A DNA stretch of 64,000 nt from Taeniopygia guttata (Eukaryota > Chordata > Aves > Passeriformes > Estrildidae): contig NC_133027.1 in the NCBI RefSeq assembly GCF_048771995.1, forward strand, positions 64,603,501 to 64,667,500. Reading direction: 5' to 3'. Position numbers and translations under genes: made by a program. The notes below the pieces were generated by a model, which was not told where the DNA came from, ran no database searches, and was given only the letters and a program-made list of their open reading frames with translations. Positions 1-11,070 of this stretch are shown one piece after another. Numbering within the stretch: position 1 is the first letter of the stretch; every line of letters starts with the position of its first letter.

Positions 1-3000
1 TGCTTTGATAGTTATACATTGGGTGAAAAACACTTACTTCCCTTATTGGGGGGAGGGTGGGTGGCTTGTGGGATGTGGGGAGAGTATATTTTTGCCACTG
101 TGATAATCTGAACTGTTAGTTATCTCTCCAATATCTGCACATAACTGTTCAGTATTATAAGTGAAAACAAGTGCACTAACTATTGATTTGAGGAAGTCTA
201 ATGCAAACCTTTACTTGCTACTAAGAGGAGGTAAAGCTGAGCTTCAGTTTTGGAGGTGGGAATGCCTGAAAAGGCCTGAGGCATAAGGTCTGGCAGAGCT
301 GAAGATACCTCTGGGTGGTGGTGTCCTAAGGTGGCCTCCCTGCCTCTCTGCTGCAGTTGCATGGGACTGTTCTTGTAAGCAGCACATGCATTTTATACCA
401 TTTACAGGGGTTTGGATTTTCTAAATACTGTGCCATTTACTGAGCTGAAACAGCAGCTCATAATACATGAAATGCCAAAGCATAAGGAAGTGAGTACAGA
501 AAGTCTTTGAACAAGGAAAAGAGGGTAATTCTTCACTCATCGCATACTCAGACTGTGCATGGTAAGGCGTAAATTTTGGATGCCGAAAGTTTACACAGGT
601 TTAGAAAGCAACTGGGTACATTCTTGAAGGGCGAGGACTCCGTCCAGTGCTGAGAGAATATTCAGGAAAAAGTATCTGCTCTATGTATCTTCACATTTAA
701 ATTTTACCTTGACACAATTCATTGGCCTTTGTCTTAAGGCAGATAGAGCTTTTAGAGCTCCAAACAGTACAGATCTTCTTGTGTTTTTTATCCCGTTACC
801 ACAGAGTAGAGGAAGAAGAAAAGAACATTTCTACAGTGCTTGTTAAGGTAATAATTTGCTTGATAGTCAGTAATTTCACTGGCAAAAAGTTCTTTCTTTA
901 CTGAGACACAATGAAGGTTATGAAGTGAAGAATTTAGTAGGATAGCAGTGTTTGCTAGTGCAACTGGAGATCAGTGTGTAGAAGTAATAAAATGGAATAT
1001 TCTGTGAAAACTGTGGGAACTAGACTGGTGACCTTGGTCTAGAGGACACCAAATCGAGTCTAATGACAAATTCATCTAAAGTGTAAATTTATGTAAATTT
1101 ATAATGTGGCAGTATTCCATGAGACAGTGTGAAACCCCATGGGTTGAATTAGGCATGTGAAGTGTCATTCTCAGTTGGCTAGGTTTGGGTCTTGGGTTTC
1201 TTTTCCCTGTTATTGTCTTGATCCCTTGGTGTTGGGAAAATGGCTCTTGAAGCAATCAAACCTAGTAAAACACTGGAGGCAGAAATAGGCTGTTGGCATA
1301 TATAACAGACAGCTGAACTTGCATGGCTGCTGTCTGTAACACTGGGGCTTTTTTTCCTCTATTTTGTTTTTCTGATAAATTATAATTTTAGAAGTGATTT
1401 TAGTAGGCAGTAGGGTAAATGGCATGACTAGAAGTTTGAAGTCTCTTTGCTGAAAAGTAAAATTTGTAGGGATTAAGTTCTCCTCCTGAAGGTTCCATCT
1501 TTTTTTAGATACTGTAGTATAAACCCCTGTTATATAAAAAGGATTTAAAAGAAGCAGATTATTTAGGCAGAGAGTGCTGCAAGATACATAGCATAAACTC
1601 ATTTGTCATCTGGGACCTCTCAAATAGCATGAAAGTGCTGAGATAGTGAAACTCTTTTGTTGTATCTCAGCAGCTGAGTTGGCTGGGGGACAATATGTCA
1701 ACAAGGCGTCAGAGAGGCTCCAGCTTACTGAGCCATATAGCTTGTCTATAGGATATTTATAGGCCATTTTTCTCCTGGATTTTTATTTTAACTCCCATTT
1801 GAAGATTCATGCTTTTCCCCCCCTAGAGCATGTTTGTAGAAACACTGTAAGGTCCAAGGCTGCTGCTTTCACATCCCACCTTTACCCCTTAGCGTGTCCA
1901 TGAAAAAGAACGAATTCCAGGAAATTTTTCTGTGGAGATGAGTGTAACAACACATTCTAGGGATTTGGGCATTTAAGACTAGCAGTAAAGTTATTATGAC
2001 TCAGAGATGCTTTAGAAATTGGGCCAAGTTATGAACATAGAGTTTATGATCAGCTACGCCGTGTTCTACTTCCAGTGTAACAGACCTGACTGAAGAAGGC
2101 ATTCCTGTCACACAGGAGCAATTCACTGCGTCTTCCAGCGAGCTTCCGTGCTGTAAATCTGGGAATATTTGCTAAAAATATGTAAATCTCTTTTTCATCC
2201 TGATTATATAGGTGAACAATTTCTGTCTGAAGAAGACTGAAAGATGAGTCGCTTCCCTTCCTCTGTGTGTAATAAAGCTGTGCACAGCTTTGTCGTGTGT
2301 ACCATTATCATCAAGAGTACTTTGGAAAAAAGTAGTGACAATCATGTTTCTTCAGGATCCACGGAAAATGTACCTACAGTTGAAATGTGAACATTTATTC
2401 CTACACCCAAAACCACTTCCACCTTTTCTACTGAATTGTTTTGTAGAAGTACATATGTGTGTCCTGTGGCAGGAGGTTGTTCTCACTGACACTGCTGTGA
2501 ACTCAACTGCACCATTGGGTTTTCTGTTGCTTCTCATTGCTTATATGCTCATATAACCTGACTCATTTCTGTCTGTCTTGCTCCCATCTGTCCCCAGTTT
2601 TATCAACTTCTAATTCTGCAAAATTTCTGATTGGTGTTCTACATTCTTTGAATAATTAGGGTTTCACTTGTAGCAGATGCTTTACTACTTCAGTTTTTCT
2701 ATTTGTATGCTGTAACAAAAAACCTTTTCTGCTTGGCTTGGATAATTTCTTTGAAAAGGAAGGATGGCTTTGTAACCAGTATCTCTGCCACTTAATGTAC
2801 TGGAGTAGCCCTTAGAGACTGCTCCATGGCAGCTGAGACCTGGCACTGCAGTGCAGTCTGAAGGTGACACATACTGATACTGACGGTATCAAGCAAGCAG
2901 TGTATTTGAAGGTCACTGGTGCCTATCTTCATCCCAAACAAACAGCAAAATTATGCTTGAGGTGTCTCCCTTGGTCTCCTTGGTTCGGGTGGAGAAAAGC

Positions 3001-5313
3001 TCATTGTAGAACATGGTAAGCAACACTTCTTGGCCTCAGCCCTTGCTTATTTCTTCAAGTGCATATACACATGCCTGCTGTGGCAGATGGGGCATCACCC
3101 CCCTGCCAGGTTCCTTACAAACCCTTTTTCTCAATCACTTTAAACCTAATTGGGGGAAGCATGGCCTGGAGGCAGCTTTTCCTTCAGTAGCATTCCTGTC
3201 CCAAATTTCTTAAGTTAATGAAGGTGTTTATGAATGTGGGTAATTTGAGGTGGGAAAGTCCTTGTGTTTGTAAGTACATAGGTATGTGCCCACACTGTAT
3301 ATGTACAATGTATGGACACACTCTCAAAAAAAAAGGTAAGCACATCATATTATTACTTGGGTTTAGAGCCTTTTAGAAACAGCAGAGGCCTGAAAAAATG
3401 CTGATGTTTTCCAGGAAGATTGTATTGATAGAACTGCCAGGGCTTTCAGTGGGCTGAGCCCTTACCTGCAGAGCAGCATCTATCCGTTTCACAGCCTCTC
3501 TAGGGAAAAAATTGAAGGCTGTCAGAAATGTATTAATTCCTTGAAGAAGAGCTCCCATGTTTTAAAGTGTGGTTCTAAACCACAGAATAATATTAGTAAT
3601 AGTTTCTTTGACTGAAGTGTGTTTTCAGTGTTGCTTGAATAGGTTTTACTGTTATTTTGCTTTTTGCCTGGAAGTTGCTTTTATTTTTATTTTTATTTTT
3701 TATTTAATAAAGTGTTGGACTCTGTCCTAAAGAATATAGAGTCAAACTATAACAGAATAAACAAATGGTTATTTATTTATAAACAGTGGGAACTCCTCAT
3801 AGTAACAGGAAGAAATTAAAATCAGAAATGATTAACAGTGGTTGCAGTATAGTGTTTAGGCATGTCTTTTTTATAGCACTCATCTTCAAGAGAAAACAGA
3901 TCACTTGGACTGAACACCCACAATAATAAAAAATCCATCTGTTATAAATAGCTGTGATGTTTCCTTCCATGCCTGTGCAGCAACGAGGAGGGAAGAGGCA
4001 GTGGCCCACTACTGACAACCCTGTTCTGAGTAGTGTTTCATATTCGAAAGGGAGAGAGTAATAAAGAAAAGAGGGGGGTAATTCTGGTCTGGTGGTAGGG
4101 AGGAACGTCCCAAAGCAAACTGCTCTGAAGCAGAGGAGTTGGGAGGTTGCAGAGAAATCTCTGCTAGTGCTGCAAATGGGATGCAACTCCTCTTCCATGT
4201 TCTCTTTTTTGTTTTGTCTGGGGGTAGAAGGAGACTGGTTGGTTTCCCTCCAGGTCTTCCTTCTTTTCCTGTTCTTGGGATTCCCTGGAGTGCCTTGCTG
4301 CTTCTCTCAGGTTCACTTGGGTTTGTCACCACCTGCTAGAAGCCCCAGTGATGGACAAGTACTGTCCTGTCAGTAAAAAGCTTCTCTATGTCTTTCTCTG
4401 CCATTACTGGCATGCAAGCAAAAACTTTGTAATGAAAACAGACTTACTCCCTGAAAGGAAATGGTTTTTTTTTGCTTATAAGTTTGGTGGAGGGATTTGC
4501 ACAAGCTGCGGAAGCCTCTTTTTCTTGTGCAGGAAGATGTTTGTTTTATTGGTTGGGTTTTTGTTTTGTTTTGTTTTGTTTTTTCTTAAATAAAACACTT
4601 CATGGAATTGAGTGTGCCTCCAAGTGCCACTTTCAGAAGAACTGACTTTTAAAATTACCGCTCTGTGGCTATGAATAATATTAAGTGATTTGCCCCTGAA
4701 AAATGAGTAACCCCCTTGAACTGTGGCTTGGGTTTCTCCAAGTCCAAAGCAAACTTACTTGCTTTCCTCACTGATCCATGGCTGATGATTCTGTGGGCTG
4801 TGCTGATTGGTTCTTTTACTGAGCTCTACTAAAATCTGTCTTTTTATAACAGGGTTCTTGCTGAAACCTTAGGCATTTGTACAACCTAGTGCAGCTGGAA
4901 CAAAGCAGTGCTCAAATCTCATCTTATAATAGGGCATGGGGAGATGAGAGCAGAAGGGAAGAGAAGGGAAGGCAAACATTGGTGCAGGGAGAGAGACGTT
5001 AATCGCTGCAGTGTCAGTGTGTAAGGTGTAGTTACTGTGCTTTGCTATGTGCAACAGCATTCCTTTCTCCTTTGTTGGCCTATGTTCCTTAGACTAATCA
5101 AATGTCTTGAAAAAATACAAACTAGATGTTTTATTGTGCATTTTTTGGTGTATTTTAAAACTGCTCTTTATGTAGGTCAAAGTGGTATATTTGTGAAGAC
5201 ATGTTTTGCTCCACAAGCAATCAGTGCTGACTACAGCAGCAGCACCTTAGTAATACCATAGTCCTATTTTCTTAGTAGTAAACTCACAGTGTTGTATGTA
5301 TTTCTGTTTGTAG
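1..5313 (+). other. NHSL1: NHSL1 intron (3' part), no coding exon recognised
   Basis: This AT-rich stretch precedes the first recognisable NHSL1 coding exon. It ends with the acceptor TTTCTGTTTGTAG at 5301-5313. I looked for the preceding NHSL1 exon, which in the family encodes a tyrosine-rich and acidic segment just before the first exon seen here, and did not find it, so it should lie left of the window. The stretch contains T-rich runs near 3680-3710 and a short (GTTTT)n run near 4560-4585. No convincing transposon was recognised. Confidence 0.75.
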
Positions 5314-5506
5314 TGTCCTGTCTCTCCCCCTGAAGAAGAAAAACTTATTACCATCAAAAGGCCTAAAAGTCCAGCTACAAATGAATTATCAGATATCAAC
5401 ACCCAAACCAACTGGACTAAGTCTCTCCCGCTGCCAACACCAGAAGAGAAAATGCGACAACAAGCACAAGCCGTCCAAACAGATGTGGTTCCTATTAATG
5501 TGACTG
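5314..5506 (+). CDS. NHSL1: NHSL1 coding exon (first in window)
   Basis: This internal coding exon has 193 nt, enters in phase 0 and leaves in phase 1. It starts after TTTCTGTTTGTAG and ends before the donor GTAGGC at 5507. It reads C-P-V-S-P-P-E-E-E-K at the start and then the family-typical SLPLPTPEEKMRQQAQAVQ followed by TDVVPINVT, which I recognise as NHSL1. This segment lies just downstream of the N-terminal WAVE-homology region, whose exons are outside the window. In mammals NHSL1 is a lamellipodial protein that binds the Scar/WAVE complex and restrains Arp2/3-driven migration; that is family knowledge, not visible here. The final base completes a Gly codon with the next exon, giving VT-GENFDRQ. 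NHS is the closest alternative, but the match over the whole gene fits NHSL1 better. Confidence 0.93.
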
Positions 5507-5908
5507 GTAGGCTTTTAATTTCACTAATTGCATTACACTGATGAGAGAGGGCAGAGATGAAAGGGGATCCATACAGTTGGCTAATCTTTGGACACTCATA
5601 TATTCAATGCATGAATTTTAAATTACTTACTACACCTTTCTATGAAAACCATTTTGCATTTAATAATCTAAACCTGAACTTAATTAGAAAATATCAAAAT
5701 CCCATAAAACTGTCATTAATGGAGATAGTTAAAATATGTGGGTTTGAAACAACATTAAATATTGACAAAGTACAAAAAGAGAGCTGATAAGTAGCAGTGT
5801 TTTGCTGAAGACTGCACTGAGGACATGTAATTCAAAATTATGTTTTATCCAATGTTGATGTTATTTAAAGATTTTCTTCTAGGAATTTTATTTAAGGAAG
5901 GTTGTCAG

Positions 5909-6061
5909 GAACTTCTGTGTTCAAAAGACTAAATGTTACAAAAATCAAGAAAAGAAGCTCTAGGGTCTCATTTTTATCAGCAACAAAAGTTTCAGGTGTC
6001 AAGGAAAGTAGGGTTAGAAAAGCAAAAGTTAATGAGGCTACACCTTTGAATAATACTCAAG
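5909..6061 (+). CDS. NHSL1: candidate NHSL1 cassette exon, 51 codons
   Basis: The stretch is 153 nt with both edges in phase 1, so it can be included or skipped without shifting the frame of the flanking exons. The 3' edge is a good donor (CAAG|GTAAGA). The proposed 5' edge follows GGTTGTCAG, which has a weak pyrimidine tract. It has no stop and would insert a basic, Ser/Thr-rich segment: TSVFKRLNVTKIKKRSSR, then a piece containing KESRVRKAKVNEATPL, ending Q-G and running straight into ENFDRQ. A stronger acceptor, TTTTCTTCTAG, ends at 5882. Using it would add 26 nt and bring an in-frame stop shortly downstream. I do not recognise the peptide from a known isoform. This is an inference from splice signals, an open frame and phase. 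Confidence 0.42.
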
Positions 6062-7986
6062 GTAAGACATTCCACTTACATAATCATAGTCCACATCTTC
6101 TAGTTATGAACTGTGTATTAACTCTTCATTTTGAAAATGCTCTTTGATTTTACAGCTGCAGAACTCTCACTCTGAGGAGTTAAATTACATTAAAGCCTAA
6201 TGCAGAATAGATACTTCGTTGTGGGTAAAATAGAATTTCTGTCAAAGATGGCATTATCACTTTAGTTTAATAACCTATTTTTTATGCACAATATCAAGCT
6301 TGTATCTTATTAGTTAATTCAAATAACTGACTGCTTGCCTGCCAAAGCCAGGATGATATTCAATATCCAATTTATTTCAAATGCCATATGGTGTGCTCTG
6401 ACTCCATGCTTACTCTGACAATCAATCATTTGCAATGTTTGGTTTTGTTTTGAAAGTAAATTAGATTCTCTTTCCCTTCATGACTACCAGTGCTTTTTTC
6501 ACCTGTAGTTTTAATAAACTAGTATTTTAACTAGTATTATTTAATAGTATTTAAATATTCTAGTAGTATAGGAACAGGACAGCTCTAACATGAGCATGCT
6601 CTGAGAAATCAACAAGAAATTATTCCTTCAATAGCAGAAAGTATTTGAATTAAACAGATGAAGACAACATGAAATCGTGAATACTCCACCTCTGGAAAAC
6701 TAATAAAAGGAAAACGCATGCAATGCTGAAATGTTACTAGGCCAGATGGTATTATCTAGGGAATTTAGGATATAGATGCAGAAGGCCAAGTTATGGGAAC
6801 AGCGGATAAGCTGACATAATCAATAAGCTTTAGTAGCTTTAGATACTGTGATTGCAGGAACAGGGTATACTTAGAGAAACAGTTGTTTGATTTAATGACC
6901 TGCATACTGCAAAGGATATGGGAGAAGTAAACACATGAAAAGAAAAATGAGATAAAGGGATCAAATAACTCATAGAATTAATTCAGTATCATGTGGAACA
7001 TTACCTTGTTTGGATAAATTATACTTGTGACTTCAACCTGCATAATTTGATCCGTGTAGCAAAATTTGTGTCCCCTGGATTGATTAGCCAGGACTCAGAA
7101 AACTCAGCAGTTCTCAACTTTTGCGATTGAAATGGTGCACATGCATATTACATCTCACTTTTCTGGAGTGTATGATTGAGCACTTATTCCCTTCTAAACA
7201 TGGAAATTGGAAGCAGTAGAAAGGCAGGGCATTAAAGGAAGACTGCTCTTGCACCATGTGATCTGGTCTCCTGGATCCACCATTCCCCTTCCCTTGAAAT
7301 AATCATACTGCCACTGTGAAACAAAGCAGGCATGTGAGCCCCACACAACATACAGAAAAAGCTGCTGTCCTTGTTCCTTTTAAAAAGTCACAATCTGCTC
7401 CCCTCCTCTGCTCTCCCACATACAGAGTAATTTTATTTTGTGAAGTTCCTTATGTTACTGCACGAGGCAGGAAAAGACCTGACAGGAAATCCAGTGCCAT
7501 TTGTTCAACATAACATGGAACAAACCATTGAGGATTTTTGTTTTGATTTGGCTTTTCCCTTCACACTCTCTTTTCCTTACTCTCACAGAAGAGAGGTCAA
7601 AAAACTTCCATTTTATTACTCCTGGCATGAAATAGAAGGTTAACCTCTGAAGAGGCTGCTGGCAATTGATAACATTTTCAGCAGTGCATTAGTGGTGATT
7701 CTGCTACAAAGACCTTTCACGTGTCTGTGCAATAAATGCTCCATGAGTTCAGCTTTCAGGGCTCTTTGGTGAACAGATTGCAACTAATACAGTAGTCATA
7801 AAAATCTGTTGGATAGCCTGAAGGTGCAGGGGCATTGCATTAGGCTTACAAGCTGCTGACTTGACATCCAGATTTGGAAGCAGTTTTGGTCTCTCCAGCT
7901 TGGGTGGAGGTTTATTCTGGAAGGGGATAGACTGTATTTTTCAGTGGTGGCCAGTCTTTGCATTTACATATCCTGTGGGTTAAAAG

Positions 7987-7989
7987 GTA

Positions 7990-8039
<50 letters not shown>

Positions 8040-8045
8040 TATATA
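7987..8045. repeat. (TA)n microsatellite
   Basis: A run of alternating T and A about 58 bp long lies inside an NHSL1 intron. It is interrupted by single G bases (GTATATATGTATATAT type) near 7989, 7997 and 8021. It is probably length-polymorphic. No gene function is implied. Confidence 0.95.
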
Positions 8046-10359
8046 ATGGTGTCTGTTCATGGGCTTTCCTGAACTAACTTTCTTTACAGATGGAGGAGTC
8101 TGGTAATGGTGGAGGTGATCAGTGCCAGGCTGGATCCTGCAAAATATTTAAGTATTTGCTTGAGTCCGGCTTGACTGACTTCATTGAGATTTAAGTGCAT
8201 ACTTAAATATTTTCTGTGAATCCAGGGAAACTGAGTATACTGCATGAGGGACAACTTAATAAAGTATATAAGGAATACCTAGATGATTTATTACAAACCT
8301 ATAAGAGAAAGAGAAAAGTATTCTTAAATCTGTAAAATATACTTACCATTGATATTTTCTAAACTGAAAAAGATGACAGTGAAGGAAGAAAAAAAAGACT
8401 GAGACATTCTGATTTTGCTTGTTGGATTTCATTGAAGTTGCTATTTTGAAATTCTACAGATTTACATAGTGGCCTTCGTGTATCAAAAGCCATTAAAGAT
8501 GGATTGGTTGAGTTAGCTTTTAGATAGCTCATTTGGAACAAATTACTGTGGATCATTTGATACAGTAACATTTTCCCATGACCATCCTGTTCGTGCTGTC
8601 TGAGGCTTCGTGTAAAAGACTCTTTCCTTGTTTGCACCCTGTGCTTAACACTTATATTTTATCCCAGGGCTTTATTCAAAGCTACGTTACAGTTTTCTTG
8701 CAACTCACCATCTTGGGCACGATTGTTGGCCTTTGAGTGGATAGAGATATGTTCAGAGGTGCAAAACTTTATCCTTCGAATCCGTTTGATTTGTATAATG
8801 TGTTTAGAATTATTTTTTATCATCCTGCAGGACAGAATAACCTGATGTCCTGACTTTTGCCCCATATGAGTTGTAACATCCTCATAGTGGTGCTGCCCGA
8901 AACAGGATATTTCAGGGCTACCACTAAGCCAGTGGGATCCATAGCTCTCAATTTTGTAGTTCCCATGGGCTTGCCTTCCTCCCTTAATCTGACTTCAGTC
9001 AATCCAAAAGCTGGATGAAACTGACATTTTGTAACTGCCAGTCAGCAAAAGTGCAGCCTGTAGTCAAGGCTCCGGTCAAACAGAGTCAGAGTCTTTATAC
9101 TTACAACATGGTAAATGAAAATGCTACATTTTTTTCCTTGCATTTTCACAAATCCACATGCTATACTTCAATATATGACTCCATCTTCAACTGTTATGGA
9201 GGTAATGAGGTTTTCTGTGCTACTCGCACAACACACATCGTACTGATGTGCAGTCAGACAGGGGTAATTTTTATGATGTATTAGTTGCCATGCATTAATC
9301 ACTTTTTAGAGGTAAATAATTTGGTCATCAATTTTCAAAGAAGTGTAGAATGGAAAAAAACATGTACAATGCATTTCAGTATTTCCCTGTCTTTAAGTTC
9401 TAAATGGATGATCTAAAAGACATTGAGCAGTGCTTTAAAATGCTTAAACTCTTAAAAAGGGACCTTACATGTGAGCTACAGGGGATAGCTGTTAAAGTTT
9501 AAAAGTGGCAGAGAATTAGCTCATGATCTATAGTGCAGTCTTTATCTTACTGCTATTGAAATGGCCAGATTATAAACCTCTAAACAAAAGTGAATTCCTA
9601 AAGAAAAGCTGCTTTATGATAGTGGTGCTTCTGGGTCCCATTATGATACAGCACATGGTCATCATAAGGCTTTGTCTGGCAAAATGCACTTACACGTTTT
9701 TTTTAGCTCCTGGCATTGTATATTTTTATAATCATCTGCAGAGTTTCAATTTTAAGCAGCTTTCACTCTGAAATATGTATGAGTCCACGAGATCAGTTTG
9801 ATCTCTGTGTGCTCCGTAGTTCTTATTTGTATTCGCGTTAAAAGATCAACACCAGAAATGCAGTACACTTGACAGGTTCAGAGGAACTTGGAATGAAAAA
9901 AAGGGCCTCATGCGAATTAATGATGGAGCTGTGCAAAGGCATTGTAATAGCTGTTGCCAAGAGCAATGTCTGTTCCTGCATAAGCCACTGTGATCCTTCA
10001 TTTTCATGAGCAGATTTGCTTTTTCTGCAGCTCATTACTTAAAAATAAATTAACAAAACCACAGAAAAAGCAAGGATTCTCTTTGCTTGTGAAATTAGAG
10101 CTGCTCTCACCAAATATGAATTGGCCTCAGGAAGTCAAAATTCCTTTTAAAATATGTAGTACTGTGTAATGGATATTTGTGTCTAAAGCCTTACTGTGAC
10201 AGTATGCTGTATCTTCCTTCAGTGTAAACCTTCATTGTAGGACCAAGCTAACACCATTTATTAATTTTTTCCATTTCTACAACAAAACTAGTGGAAGAAA
10301 GTGCATGATGTCAGTGTGCTTGGAAGTAATGTTGCTTTGCTTGTTCTACCATGTATTAG

Positions 10360-10491
10360 GGGAGAATTTCGACCGCCAAGCCAGCATTCGGCGGTCTCTA
10401 ATTTACACAGACACGGTGGTAAGACGGCCGAAGAAAGTCAAAAGGAGAAAGACTATTACAGGAATCCCTGACAACATACAAAAGGAGCTAG
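10360..10491 (+). CDS. NHSL1: NHSL1 coding exon
   Basis: This 132-nt exon has phase 1 at both ends. It starts after ATGTATTAG and ends before the donor GTATGG. With the shared Gly codon it reads GENFDRQASIRRSLIYTDT followed by VVRRPKKVKRRKTITG and IPDNIQKEL. This block is among the most conserved in the NHS family. The lysine/arginine cluster (RRPKKVKRRK) looks like a basic nuclear-localisation-type or phosphoinositide-binding patch; which of these is not shown. The last base pairs with CA of the large exon to give Ala. Confidence 0.95.
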
Positions 10492-10976
10492 GTATGGCTC
10501 ATCAGAACTGTATTCCATCCACTGTTCATTGTCACTGCTTATCATTACTTGACTAATAACATCACCAGTGCTCATGAAACCAAATACAGTCTGATAGCCT
10601 ATTTCAGTTCCAAATATGTGTGTGCCTCCTTGCCACCTCTTGCATTGGGAAGCTGGGACCTTTAATCTGTTGACTTCCATCTGTTAAAGGGAAGAGGGTG
10701 TTTGGAAAATGGTGTACTGGTACAATGAAAATCTGCAGGGGTGTAAGGTGTCTGGACTTCAATGCTTTCCTTCAGATTTGTTCATCTCTTCCAGGATGTT
10801 CACCAAAGCAAAACTGAAGTGGGCAGATATATTGGCTTGTGAGTAATTACTTAGGGGAGTAAATCAATTCATGGATAACTTCCTGAATCTGCCAAGGATT
10901 ACATCAAGAGTGAAAAGCCTGTTTTCCAGTTCAGTTTTGGCAACCCCTTAAGTATCAGTGTTACTTGATTGGCAGT

Positions 10977-11070
10977 AACTTACCTGGGTTTATTAGCTAT
11001 TCCATATATTCTGAAGGAAAGTTCCCTTTCCTTTAGAATATATGGAATAGCTAATAAACCCAGGTAAGTT
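10977..11070. repeat. near-perfect inverted repeat (45-bp arms, 4-nt loop)
   Basis: The left arm is 10977-11021, the loop TTCC is 11022-11025, and the right arm is 11026-11070. Base-by-base comparison gives 44 of 45 complementary positions. The one exception (G at 11013 opposite T at 11034) is a G-U pair in RNA. The arms carry CTATTCCATATATTCT and its complement. The outer end reads CAGGTAAGT on both strands, a consensus-like splice donor, by virtue of the symmetry. It lies in an NHSL1 intron and would be transcribed as a long hairpin. It could be a pre-miRNA-like hairpin, a MITE-type element, a template-switch duplication or an assembly artefact. Confidence 0.97.

Larger units (their letters stand above)
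5507..10359 (+). other. NHSL1: NHSL1 intron
   Basis: This 4.85 kb intron runs from GTAGGC to ATGTATTAG, with phase 1 on both sides. It holds the candidate cassette exon at 5909-6061 and a (TA)n microsatellite near 8 kb. The rest is AT-rich DNA in which I see no transposon or RNA gene. Confidence 0.85.
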
